From IMG/VR virus record IMGVR_UViG_3300021085_000103, positions 1 to 35,452 of that record: a DNA stretch of 35,452 nucleotides. The stretch is one strand, 5' to 3'. Both the position numbers and the translations under genes were made by a program. The notes beneath the pieces are model-generated. The model saw only the letters and a program-made list of their open reading frames with translations. It did not search any database and had not been told where the DNA came from. This DNA comes from a virus. Numbering within the stretch: the stretch's first letter is position 1; each line of letters opens with the position of its first letter. Below are positions 25,858-33,750 of the stretch, piece after piece.

Positions 25858-27278
25858 TGGGTTTTTGGATAGATCCAGACGGTAATGGTGTTTTCATACC
25901 TGATTGTGATCCTTTGCCTTGGGATCCAAGTAAGAATGGCGCTGGTGAACCTTATGATCCTAACGACCCGGCTTGCGTTGGGGGTGGTGGTTCTGGATCG
26001 GTTTATGGTAGCAGTAAGAGTAGTTCTAGTAGTAGTAGTTCTGCGTCTAGCTCAAGTAGCTCAAGTAGCTCAAGTAGCTTAAGTAGCTCAAGTAGCTTAA
26101 GTAGCTCAAGTAGCTCAAGTAGCTCAAGTAGCTCAAGTAGCTCAAGTAGCTCAAGTAGCTCAAGTAGCTCAAGTAGCTCAAGTAATTCAAGTAGCTCAAG
26201 TGCTTCAGGTAGTTCAGTTTCGTCTGGTGGTGATTGTCCTAAGTATTGTGCCTTGTTTGATTATGGTGGGGTTAAATATCCAGTCACTTTTACAGGCGTA
26301 TATGTCCCCGATTTATACTTCAGTGAAGAATTAGGTATGTATGTTGGGGGATGTGTTTTTTCAAGTCCTCCCGGTGTGTCCCCTTTTTACACGATGCAGC
26401 AAGCTGGTGATGGCGTGTGGGTGTTTAGAAATTCACAAGGTGAAGTTTTCGGAACAAGTGATAGCCCGGTTGGTGAATTTAACTCTAAAGTTGAATTTTT
26501 TGATGATGAGTGTCCACCAGATTCTTCTGGCTCTCCACCGCCTCCGCCCCCACCACCATCATCCTCATCAGGATCATCATCCGGTGGTAATTCGGGTTGT
26601 ATCTGTGTGCGTTGGTATAAAACAGACGATCCAGATAATGAGGATGAACAGGGTGAAGATAGTCAGTGTAGTGACCTTGTAGATCTTTGTCTTATGATCC
26701 CTCCTGGCACTCCTTGTGATGTTAAGGGTTATAACTTTTTCATACTGGGTGGCCCACTTGATAACAGTAGCTTGGTGATCGAGACAGAGGGTCCAAATGC
26801 TCCACGAAAGTATTTTCGGTCTGGTGAAATCATTGAAGGTAGCTGGGATTATGGTCAGGAAATTGTTAGAGGTGATTACACATATACCATATCAGATGGT
26901 GAATGTGATTCTTCATCTAGCTCTAGCTCTAGCTCTGGCTCTGACCCTTGTTGCACCCCAAGTTCTGCGGATGCGTTTTTCGAGTTCTATCATTTTTATG
27001 CTAACCGTCAAGTAACAGTCAACACAAGCCTTGGTAGGAGTGGGTGTAATAGGTATGTAGCAGAAAGTCCCCTTTTTGAAAATTGTGGTGGCTATTATCA
27101 GTCAAAAGAATGGTTTATAGATATAGTTTACGATGGGACAAGCTGGAGGGCTACCCTTGGCACAGAGTGCTTTGCTGCCATCTACCAGTTTACAGGTGGA
27201 AATGATCCTTGTAATCCATCAGGTGAATATACACCTGACAGTAATTTTAGTAATGGAGAATTGACCGTAACTGTATAA
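25857..27278 (+). CDS. Poly-Ser modular tail protein
   Basis: This is a 473-residue protein whose ATG overlaps the previous TAA. A short Pro/Asp-rich N-terminus (1-40) leads into an almost pure Ser tract (about 50-125). Cys-marked modules follow: one from CPKYCALF, one from CICVRWY after a PPPPPPPP-SSSS linker, and one from DPCCTPSS after a short Ser run. The module-and-linker plan matches the preceding gene. The Ser tract could carry O-linked glycans or sulfate. A sulfotransferase begins 5 bp after the stop. The role as a tail or fibre component is inferred from position. Confidence 0.65.
   Translation: MGFWIDPDGNGVFIPDCDPLPWDPSKNGAGEPYDPNDPACVGGGGSGSVYGSSKSSSSSSSSASSSSSSSSSSSLSSSSSLSSSSSSSSSSSSSSSSSSSSSSSSSSSSNSSSSSASGSSVSSGGDCPKYCALFDYGGVKYPVTFTGVYVPDLYFSEELGMYVGGCVFSSPPGVSPFYTMQQAGDGVWVFRNSQGEVFGTSDSPVGEFNSKVEFFDDECPPDSSGSPPPPPPPPSSSSGSSSGGNSGCICVRWYKTDDPDNEDEQGEDSQCSDLVDLCLMIPPGTPCDVKGYNFFILGGPLDNSSLVIETEGPNAPRKYFRSGEIIEGSWDYGQEIVRGDYTYTISDGECDSSSSSSSSSGSDPCCTPSSADAFFEFYHFYANRQVTVNTSLGRSGCNRYVAESPLFENCGGYYQSKEWFIDIVYDGTSWRATLGTECFAAIYQFTGGNDPCNPSGEYTPDSNFSNGELTVTV
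26049..26201 (+). repeat. Seventeen 9-bp tandem repeats (Ser-Ser-Ser-coding)
   Basis: Seventeen units of AGCTCAAGT or close variants (AGCTTAAGT, AATTCAAGT) encode three Ser each, with occasional Leu or Asn. All copies keep frame, so changes in copy number would alter stalk length without breaking the gene. Confidence 0.9.
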
Positions 27279-27283
27279 AAAGC

Positions 27284-27874
27284 ATGAGTAGTATTTATAT
27301 ACATATACCCAAAACCGCTGGCACTAGCGTGGCTTTTGCTATGGGGGTTGGTAGGAATCATTACACGTATCGTGACTTGAAAGATGATGGTCGGCTTGTG
27401 GGTAATTATGTCTTTACATGTGTTAGGAATCCTTATGATCGAGCGGTTAGCTGTTACTATTACATTAAGCATATTGTTCAGCTTGCTAAGTCAGAGGGGC
27501 GCAGTTTCCCTCATTTCATAGACGATGCAGTAGATGTTAGTGATTTTTGGGCAAATTATACAAGTGGCAATCGTTTTGAAATGTTATTCAACAATGTTAT
27601 CTATTTAAAGCCTCAGTATAAGTGGCTTGAAAATGATTATTCTGGTTACGTGTCGAATAGGATCGATTTTATAATGAGGTATGAAAACTTGGCCGCTGAT
27701 TGGTCACACATACAGGATCTTTTTGGGTATCAAGACTTGGGCAAGGAGAATGAGTCGGTGCTACGCGCTGGGCAAAATTGGGGAGATGTTTTATCCCATG
27801 ATGCTAAGTTGAGAATTAGCTCATTATATGCGCAGGATTTTGCAAGGTTCGGCTATTCTGATGCTGAGGTTTGA
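27284..27874 (+). CDS. Sulfotransferase (PAPS-dependent, Sulfotransfer_2-like)
   Basis: This is a 196-residue protein with the two PAPS-binding signatures of carbohydrate sulfotransferases: the 5'-phosphosulfate loop HIPKTAGTS (7-15) and the 3'-phosphate site VRNPYDRAVS (47-56). His26 in NHYTYRD is in the place of the catalytic base of heparan-type 2-O enzymes. The C-terminal RYENLAADW and LYAQDFARFGY are also typical. It should transfer sulfate from PAPS to a sugar or other hydroxyl in the cytoplasm. It lies directly after the poly-Ser tail gene and before a glycosyltransferase. Few phages are known to carry such a gene. Confidence 0.85.
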   Translation: MSSIYIHIPKTAGTSVAFAMGVGRNHYTYRDLKDDGRLVGNYVFTCVRNPYDRAVSCYYYIKHIVQLAKSEGRSFPHFIDDAVDVSDFWANYTSGNRFEMLFNNVIYLKPQYKWLENDYSGYVSNRIDFIMRYENLAADWSHIQDLFGYQDLGKENESVLRAGQNWGDVLSHDAKLRISSLYAQDFARFGYSDAEV

Positions 27875-27891
27875 CAATCGGTAACTGGTGG

Positions 27892-28698
27892 ATGAGTAAT
27901 GAAAATAGCGTAGTTGGGTCAGTGAATAGGGCTGATGGAAGTTTGGATAGGCAAAGCCCTGGTGCTGGTGTTGCTTCGGTAGACCAAGGACAAGCAAAGA
28001 GTAAGGTTAATTTGTATGATTACTTTTCTGATGTTCAGGTTGTGCATCTTGAAAAGTTTCCGCAGAGATGGCTCAGGTTTGAGGAGAGGGCAAAGGCTGT
28101 TGGTGTTTCTGGTTATAAGAAGTTTAAGGCGGTGCTTGGTGATGCAGCTAATCCTCCGATTTGGTGGAGGGCTGGTAATGGCGCATGGGGATGTATGATG
28201 AGTCATTTACATATCGTTCAGAATTATTTAACTCGCGGTGATGATGGTCATCTTTTGGTTTTTGAAGATGATGCTCTTTTTTCTGAGGACTTTGCTCAAC
28301 GATTGCCTGAGATCATGGAAGAGGTTGGGGATGATTGGGATATGCTTTACTTTGGAGGTCAGCATTTACACACGCACAGGCACAGGCCGTGGAAGTGCAA
28401 AGATAATAAGAATGTAATTAACGCTTATAACGTAAATCGGACGCATGCTTTTGCTGTAAATAAAAGATTCGCTGTGAAGTATCAGCAACATATTATTCAT
28501 GCCCCGGACTATATTGATTATAATTGGGTAGCGCATGTTGATCATCAGTTAGGAGTTCTGCATGAAAAGGGGCAGTATAAGATTTACGCTGTGACTCCTT
28601 GGATCAATGGTCAAGCCGCTGGTAAAAGTTGGACTTGTGGTCGTGAAACAAATGATCATTGGTGGCAGATCGAGCCAAAGCAGATTGTTCACAAGTGA
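27892..28698 (+). CDS. GT25-type glycosyltransferase
   Basis: This is a 268-residue protein from the ATG at 27892, preceded by TTGACA and 15 nt. Residues 1-45 are a polar, disordered leader. The GT25 (LPS glycosyltransferase) domain follows: VVHLEKFPQRWLRFEERA, GAWGCMMSHLHIVQNYL and the metal-binding FEDDA at 124-128, then WDMLYFGGQH. GT25 enzymes add galactose or glucose in LPS, and related domains modify collagen hydroxylysine. It stands between the sulfotransferase and a second glycosyltransferase. Confidence 0.8.
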   Translation: MSNENSVVGSVNRADGSLDRQSPGAGVASVDQGQAKSKVNLYDYFSDVQVVHLEKFPQRWLRFEERAKAVGVSGYKKFKAVLGDAANPPIWWRAGNGAWGCMMSHLHIVQNYLTRGDDGHLLVFEDDALFSEDFAQRLPEIMEEVGDDWDMLYFGGQHLHTHRHRPWKCKDNKNVINAYNVNRTHAFAVNKRFAVKYQQHIIHAPDYIDYNWVAHVDHQLGVLHEKGQYKIYAVTPWINGQAAGKSWTCGRETNDHWWQIEPKQIVHK

Positions 28699-28789
28699 AG
28701 TCCTAAAAAGTAAACGCAGTTTGCGTTATTAATTATGGCAAAAAATATACATTAAACTTGTGTAGGAGTTGACATACGTCAGACAAGCT
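28699..28789 (+). promoter_or_regulatory. Intergenic leader with small hairpin
   Basis: This 91-bp gap holds a 6-bp hairpin (AACGCA-GTT-TGCGTT, 28713-28727) and ends with TTGACA 15 nt before the next ATG. There is no T-run, so it is not a clear terminator. Confidence 0.35.
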
Positions 28790-29404
28790 ATGAGCAAGAT
28801 ATTGCATCAAGTCTGGATTCAAGGGGAGAGTGAACTACCACAAGAGTATATTAAATCTAGGTCTAAGTGGCGTGAAGACCTCCCAGATGATTGGGAGATG
28901 ATGCTTTGGGATAATAACATGGCGCGTGAGAAGTGGCATGACTATAAGGAGGTCGAAGCCTCTTGCAGCTCGCACGCTATGCGAGGAGACTTAATTTTGG
29001 CTCGCGCTCTTCGTGATTACGGCGGATTAGCCTGCGGTGCAGATGTTATCCCTAACAATATACCTGATCTGCTGAATTTTGTATCCAGCACTGATACTAT
29101 GATTGTGACCAATCCAAAGGGTAAGGCTTGCTCAAATGGTATTACATGGTTTCGTGATGTTGAGCATGAGTTTTGTTCGTGTGTTTGTAGATATCAATTA
29201 CTTTACCGTGACAAGCTCCCAACTGGCAATGTTTGGCATCTAACGGGTCCTGGTGCGTGGTGGGGCGCACTCGCAGTTGGACAATGGAACTTGACTATGG
29301 TTACAGATCGAAAAGCCTTTACTCACTTATGTAGAGATATAGGAAAAGAGGCTTCAAATCCCGAAGGATGGGTAAATCCAGTCTACGCGGGTAGTTGGCA
29401 TTAG
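28790..29404 (+). CDS. GT32-like glycosyltransferase with altered DxD
   Basis: This is a 204-residue protein from the ATG at 28790. The start KILHQVWIQGE and the region RGDLILARALRDYGGLACGADV (helix then metal site, ending at residue 86) match capsular or mannosyl GT32 enzymes. In those the site is usually YGGIYLDTDV. Here the first Asp of DxD is Gly and only Asp85 remains, so metal binding may be changed or activity lost. Cys is unusually common. It probably acts on a sugar nucleotide together with the neighbouring enzymes. Confidence 0.7.
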   Translation: MSKILHQVWIQGESELPQEYIKSRSKWREDLPDDWEMMLWDNNMAREKWHDYKEVEASCSSHAMRGDLILARALRDYGGLACGADVIPNNIPDLLNFVSSTDTMIVTNPKGKACSNGITWFRDVEHEFCSCVCRYQLLYRDKLPTGNVWHLTGPGAWWGALAVGQWNLTMVTDRKAFTHLCRDIGKEASNPEGWVNPVYAGSWH

Positions 29405-29405
29405 T

Positions 29406-29927
29406 ATGAGTAGTATAGATAAATACCAAGAACGGTATCTTGCTCATCAAGCAAGGAAGAAGGATGTTCTTATCGAGATAGTCAGGCAAAGGCATAGCAA
29501 TAGGATGTTTGCACCAGAGCCTGTGAGTGATAAAGATATTAATGAGTTATTGATGGTGTGTGATTTTTGTCCATCATCGTGTGATAGGTTGGGTATTGAT
29601 AAGGTCGTGGTAAATGGGAGGGATGATAAGAATCTCTTAGGTGGTTTGCTTGTCGGTGGTGTTGGTTGGATTCACAGGTCTTCACACATCATACTTTTAT
29701 TTGCAGATAGAGTTGCTTACAAGGCGGGTGATGAAGTCGGGTTCATGCCTTACTTAGATGCTGGGGTGGTAATACAGCAACTTTACCTAACGGCTACCAG
29801 CATGGGTCTTCATTGTGCTTATGCGAACCCCAACATTAGGGAGAGGCACAGGGTATTTATGGAGGATCTTTATGGTGATCGTATATTTTGCGGTGCTTTT
29901 GCAGTTGGGCATCCTTTTGAATCATGA
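29406..29927 (+). CDS. Nitroreductase-family flavoprotein
   Basis: This is a 173-residue protein with nitroreductase-fold signatures: the FMN-phosphate-binding RQRHSNRMFAPEPVSD (about 26-41) and the helix DAGVVIQQLYLTATSMGLHC, followed by an Asn-Pro-Asn loop. Family members use FMN and NAD(P)H to reduce nitro groups or quinones, or to oxidise peptide heterocycles. The protein is at the short end for the family. Its role inside a glycosylation and tail-fibre block is unclear. It starts 1 bp after the GT32-like gene. Confidence 0.75.
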   Translation: MSSIDKYQERYLAHQARKKDVLIEIVRQRHSNRMFAPEPVSDKDINELLMVCDFCPSSCDRLGIDKVVVNGRDDKNLLGGLLVGGVGWIHRSSHIILLFADRVAYKAGDEVGFMPYLDAGVVIQQLYLTATSMGLHCAYANPNIRERHRVFMEDLYGDRIFCGAFAVGHPFES

Positions 29928-29954
29928 CTGCGATTGACGCGATGATATCAAGTT

Positions 29955-31727
29955 ATGCGCTTCTATTACGATCTTGATCTGGGTCAGTTAGTTCAGACCC
30001 CCGGCTACCCCAATCCACTAAATATCGTTGATTTCAAAAGGGGTGATGCTGCGGAAATTAGGCTTGGATTTTATGAGGGTGGTCGGCAAGTTTCGATAGG
30101 ATCTTCGGCTGTTTTAGAGTTCGCTTTAAAACCAGTTGGCAAATATGATCTCGACCCTGTTGTTTCGAGTGATGATTGGACTTACGGCGGTGATGAGACT
30201 CCTGAGTATATCTGTAGTCCATCATTTAACACCATAGCTCTCAACGCACTATTTAATCATGCTGATGCTGATTACGAGAATGATATCAGTAGTGTTGATC
30301 TCATGTTTGAAATTACGTGGAGCGTTGATCTTGGTATTTCATGGGTATCTACAGATACAATTACGGCGCGTGTCTATAATGATGTGATCAAGGGTATTGA
30401 GGGTGTTCCTTTACAGGGTCCACCAGCTTACCCTACCTCTGCTGTAATACATAATTTGACAGATAACATAACCGTCACTGAGCCAATAAATCTGGATACA
30501 TTAGAAGGTCTGCAAGGCCCAGCGGGTGCAGATGGAGCAACAGGCCCAGCGGGTGCAGATGGAGCGACAGGCCCAGCGGGTGCAGATGGAGCGACAGGCC
30601 CAGCGGGTGCAGATGGAGCAACAGGCCCGGCTGGTGCTGATGGTGCTGATGGTACTGACTCAACTGTGCCTGGTCCACAAGGCCCAGCGGGTGCTGATGG
30701 TGCAGACAACGCAACTCTCGATTCTGTCACCAGCAACGGAGCAACTACAACCAATGATATTACTGTAGGAAATCGCATCATAACTGGCAACAATGTAGCC
30801 AGTGGTGCAACAGCTACAGCCATAGGGGGGCAAAACAATACAGCTAGTGGTCAAAGTGCTGAGGTTCTAGGAGGTGATGGTTCGACTGCTAGTGGTCAAG
30901 GCTCAAGTGTGATTGGTGGTAGTAATCACCAAAATGCAGCAAACTGGACAGCTACAGTTGGAGGTTTGAATCAAACAGTTGCAAGCGGAGCAGCTAGGGG
31001 TGCTATTTTGGCGGGTTTTGGTCACAATTTGAATCACTCTGATTCTGTAATTATTGCTGGAAACACCATAACGTCAGACGCACCCAATACAGTTTTTGTT
31101 CCGAACCTAAATGTTAAAGACGGATTTAAGATGCCAACAGGCGCAAGCGATGGTGAAGTTCTAACCACTGACGCGAATGGCGTAGGCACATGGCAACCCG
31201 CTTCGGGTGGTGGTGGCGGTGGCTCAAGCGTTGTGGCGAGTTATTACGATGATGCTCTTGTTCTCGCTAAAACAACTGGTGCAAACGAAATCTACGACAT
31301 CACAGGTCTATCCTATGCGATGACTGCGGGCAAGATGTATCATGTAAAATGCTACTACTGGCACTCCAGTGGCGGTTCTACTCTTTCGGGAGGTTCTAAT
31401 AGCTGGCCAGCTAGTGCATCTTACTGCGATCTTGGTTTTATTCCTTGGGGTAATACTGATGGGGTGAGGCAGGGGTTTCAGGGCTGGTGGGGTGACGATA
31501 ACGCAATCACACCAAGCAATACTTTTTCATACGCTCCGTGGGCTTATAATGCGACAAAACACCAATGCGATTTGGGTTATTATGGCTATAATGGATGGGC
31601 AAGGCTTGAGGGTATCTTCACTGCTCCTACAAGCTCAACCTTTACCCCTACCATCACCATTTATGGGGATCATAATGCAGGATCACTTACGGTTGCATTT
31701 CAAGGTGTCATCCATGAAATCGGATAA
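29955..31727 (+). CDS. Collagen-like tail fibre with YadA-head-like repeats
   Basis: This is a 590-residue protein preceded by TTGACG and 15 nt. Residues 1-185 form a beta-rich N-terminal domain suited to tail attachment. Residues about 188-255 are Gly-X-Y repeats (GPAGADGAT units), so this part should be a collagen-like triple helix. Residues about 270-350 hold YadA-head-like repeats ([26 protein letters not shown]). A Gly-rich linker then leads to a Trp/Tyr-rich C-terminal domain (about 425-590), the likely receptor-binding part. A trimeric fibre is inferred. Confidence 0.85.
   Translation: MRFYYDLDLGQLVQTPGYPNPLNIVDFKRGDAAEIRLGFYEGGRQVSIGSSAVLEFALKPVGKYDLDPVVSSDDWTYGGDETPEYICSPSFNTIALNALFNHADADYENDISSVDLMFEITWSVDLGISWVSTDTITARVYNDVIKGIEGVPLQGPPAYPTSAVIHNLTDNITVTEPINLDTLEGLQGPAGADGATGPAGADGATGPAGADGATGPAGADGATGPAGADGADGTDSTVPGPQGPAGADGADNATLDSVTSNGATTTNDITVGNRIITGNNVASGATATAIGGQNNTASGQSAEVLGGDGSTASGQGSSVIGGSNHQNAANWTATVGGLNQTVASGAARGAILAGFGHNLNHSDSVIIAGNTITSDAPNTVFVPNLNVKDGFKMPTGASDGEVLTTDANGVGTWQPASGGGGGGSSVVASYYDDALVLAKTTGANEIYDITGLSYAMTAGKMYHVKCYYWHSSGGSTLSGGSNSWPASASYCDLGFIPWGNTDGVRQGFQGWWGDDNAITPSNTFSYAPWAYNATKHQCDLGYYGYNGWARLEGIFTAPTSSTFTPTITIYGDHNAGSLTVAFQGVIHEIG
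30516..30623 (+). repeat. Four 27-bp repeats coding for collagen-like GPAGADGAT
   Basis: Four nearly identical 27-bp units each encode three Gly-X-Y triplets, followed by diverged copies to about 30708. The low divergence suggests recent expansion. Confidence 0.9.
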
Positions 31728-32254
31728 TGAAAACTTACGTCATTAGCTTAAAGGAAAGATCGGACAGGCGGGAGAAGTTCTCCCTGCCTTTTGATTATGA
31801 GTTTCTTTTGCAAGACAGGGTGACGGGAGTTCATGGTGTTCGTTGGTGTTTGGCAAACCTTGGTTGTATGCTTGGTCATAGGCAAGCAATCCAACTAGCA
31901 AAAGAACAAGGGCTGGACGAGGTTCTTGTTCTGGAGGATGACGCTAAATTAGAGAATGGGATTCCAAATAAAATGCCCCATGCTGTCACTTTTCTAGGTG
32001 GTGATAAACATCATGGTTATATCGTCGGTAGCCATGCTGTGTATTACCATTCATCCTCATTTGACCCTCTACTTGAGTCATTACCAACACTTGAGCAGTT
32101 ACAAGATTCAAAGCATCCACCGATGCTTGACCCCTACGACTTATGGCTAAGTCGGCAAGGAGTGGGGTATGCAAATTCATTCATTTCTTTTGATGAAGAA
32201 AACGGAGACATCCCCCACGGAGGTAAAATCAAACAAGAACTATTAACAGCATAA
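31727..32254 (+). CDS. Second GT25-like glycosyltransferase
   Basis: This is a 175-residue protein whose ATG overlaps the fibre gene's stop. It starts KTYVISLKERSDRREKF, has GCMLGHRQAIQLAKEQG and the metal site LEDDA (E70-D71-D72), and ends with a DLWLSRQG segment, all typical of GT25. It is much shorter than the first GT25 protein and resembles compact phage forms. Its coupling to the fibre gene suggests that the fibre, or a glycan displayed on it, is the acceptor. Confidence 0.7.
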   Translation: MKTYVISLKERSDRREKFSLPFDYEFLLQDRVTGVHGVRWCLANLGCMLGHRQAIQLAKEQGLDEVLVLEDDAKLENGIPNKMPHAVTFLGGDKHHGYIVGSHAVYYHSSSFDPLLESLPTLEQLQDSKHPPMLDPYDLWLSRQGVGYANSFISFDEENGDIPHGGKIKQELLTA

Positions 32255-32258
32255 CATT

Positions 32259-32558
32259 ATGGAAAATGCAGAAGAACTATTGGCAAGACAATCGGCAGAT
32301 CATGAAGCATGGCTTAACAGAGTCCCTGACTCAGTAACAAACTATCAGATCAAACAAGCACTCAACACTGTCCCTCAAGATCGGACAGCCGTTGAAGCAT
32401 TGGTGGCTGCTAGTGAAGATCAGAACTTAATAGACGGCTGGAATCATGCAGCCAGCTTCAAGAAAGATCACGCATTATTTATTGGGGCTGTGGCACTACT
32501 TGGTTGGTCGCAGGAGAAGGTGGATGACTACCTCAAGCTTGCCGTTACCTTTGAATAG
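32259..32558 (+). CDS. Small tail-associated protein
   Basis: This is a 99-residue acidic protein. The segment VTNYQIKQALNTV resembles short proteins often found after tail fibre genes in lambda-like phages. The rest is helical. Its function is unknown; a tail or fibre-assembly role is inferred from position. Confidence 0.5.
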   Translation: MENAEELLARQSADHEAWLNRVPDSVTNYQIKQALNTVPQDRTAVEALVAASEDQNLIDGWNHAASFKKDHALFIGAVALLGWSQEKVDDYLKLAVTFE

Positions 32559-32580
32559 CTTTGACGTAACTGCTCATTGT

Positions 32581-32745
32581 ATGAAAGCGATTCTCAGTAG
32601 GCTCAAGGAGCCAAGCACTTGGAAAGGTTTAATTAGTCTAGCGGCTATCGCTGGCTGGCAACTAAACATGGCACAGGAGGAGCAGATTGTTGCAACGGCA
32701 CTTTCGTTAGTAGCACTCATCGAAGTTTTAAAAGTAGGTAAATGA
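32581..32745 (+). CDS. Small holin-like membrane protein
   Basis: This is a 54-residue protein from the ATG at 32581, preceded by TTTGACG and 14 nt. A start inside the previous gene in another frame is rejected. The sequence LKEPSTWKGLISLAAIAGWQL, followed by a second hydrophobic helix (IVATALSLVALIEVL), fits a small phage holin with one or two membrane helices. It begins the lysis cassette. Confidence 0.65.
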   Translation: MKAILSRLKEPSTWKGLISLAAIAGWQLNMAQEEQIVATALSLVALIEVLKVGK

Positions 32746-32906
32746 AAAAGTTATTTGCGATTATACCCTTACTTGCTTTTGCCTCATGTGGTCAGGACTT
32801 TGATCTAGGCCCGGTTTCCGTTGGTCTACATACTGAGTTTTACGAGGCGGAGTATTCCAGTAAGGGAGGCTTGTCGGTTACGGTCATACAATCCTCTGGA
32901 AAGTAA
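32742..32906 (+). CDS. Small lipoprotein, possible outer spanin
   Basis: This is a 54-residue protein whose ATGA overlaps the holin stop. It begins MKKLFAIIPLLAFASCG, a signal peptide with a lipobox-like FASC, so Cys16 would be lipidated. The mature part is about 39 residues. Small outer-membrane lipoproteins of this kind serve as outer spanins (Rz1-like), though the mature region lacks the usual Pro richness. Its TAA overlaps the ATG of the endolysin. Confidence 0.65.
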   Translation: MKKLFAIIPLLAFASCGQDFDLGPVSVGLHTEFYEAEYSSKGGLSVTVIQSSGK

Positions 32907-33487
32907 TGGGTTTTGAGCTAGTAGGGAAGGTTTTTGATATTCCTAATTTTGAGGAGTATTTGACAACGGTGGATATGTCTTGGGCTGATAGTGTCTGTGT
33001 GCATCACACTGCTAGTCCCAGCCTAGCGCAACGTCCTGAAGGCTGGAAAATAGAACACATGTTTAACTTGGAGGATTATTACAGCAATCAGTTGGGCTGG
33101 AGTTCTGGCCCACATTTGTTCACCGATGAGGAGTCCATTTTTGCAATGTCATCCTTGTGGCGCAGGGGCGTTCATTCAGTTTCTTTTAATCATCGTAGCA
33201 TAGGAATCGAGTGCTTAGGTAATTATGATGATGAGGATCCTAAGAGTGGTCGCGGTCTGGCTTGCATGCGTAACACGGCGATGACAGTAGGATTGATACT
33301 GGATGCTATGGGGCTACCAGCAAATGAAGAAACTGTTTTGTTTCATCGCGATGACCCATCGACAAACAAAACTTGCCCCGGTAGAAAGGTGGACAAGGAT
33401 TGGTTTTTGAGCCTGATAAATTGTGCTATTGAAGAGCTTACAATGGAGCAACGCATGGAGCGTGTAGAAACACATCTTGGACTATGA
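32906..33487 (+). CDS. Endolysin: N-acetylmuramoyl-L-alanine amidase
   Basis: This is a 193-residue Amidase_2/PGRP-type enzyme. Zinc ligands are visible as His33 or His34 in VHHTASP, His147 in FHRDDPSTNKT and Cys157 in TCPG. The GWSSGPHLF and SIGIECLGNYDDED segments are also typical. It cuts the amide bond between muramic acid and the stem peptide. There is no signal peptide, so release depends on the holin. It overlaps both neighbours by a few bases. Confidence 0.9.
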   Translation: MGFELVGKVFDIPNFEEYLTTVDMSWADSVCVHHTASPSLAQRPEGWKIEHMFNLEDYYSNQLGWSSGPHLFTDEESIFAMSSLWRRGVHSVSFNHRSIGIECLGNYDDEDPKSGRGLACMRNTAMTVGLILDAMGLPANEETVLFHRDDPSTNKTCPGRKVDKDWFLSLINCAIEELTMEQRMERVETHLGL

Positions 33488-33750
33488 TCGCTGCTGAAAA
33501 TATTACACTCTGGGCGCGAGAGGGCGGTTTGATTGGTTTGGTTTTATTTTCGCTGTTCGCGTTGATTTTGCTGTTCATCCATGTTCTTTCTCGAAAAGAC
33601 AAGTCTCACACTAATTTCATCGAGCGAATACTTAGCTCTGAAAAAGAAGAGCGCAGAGAGATACACGATCAGCATACTAACACATATAACCGTCTTAGTA
33701 ACTCACTTGATAATTTGTCTGATGAGTTGAGAAAAAGAAAAGGTAGCTAG
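33484..33750 (+). CDS. Membrane-anchored coiled-coil protein, possible inner spanin
   Basis: This is an 88-residue protein with one membrane segment at about 15-33 (LIGLVLFSLFALILLFIHV), then a charged coiled coil (SSEKEERREIHDQHTNTYNRLSNSLDNLSDEL). This topology fits an inner spanin (Rz-like), the partner of the lipoprotein, or a BhlA-like holin. It ends the rightward genes, overlapping the integrase stop tail-to-tail. Confidence 0.6.
   Translation: MIAAENITLWAREGGLIGLVLFSLFALILLFIHVLSRKDKSHTNFIERILSSEKEERREIHDQHTNTYNRLSNSLDNLSDELRKRKGS

Noticed and set aside
30428-30838. Minus-strand Ala/Pro-rich open frame opposite the collagen-like repeats
   Set aside because: This is a shadow of the Gly-X-Y coding repeat, with no other support.
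11661-32581. The TTGACR hexamers read as ordinary sigma70 promoters
   Set aside because: At 16-18 bp spacing the -10 would overlap or follow the start codon, and no TATAAT-like box is seen there.
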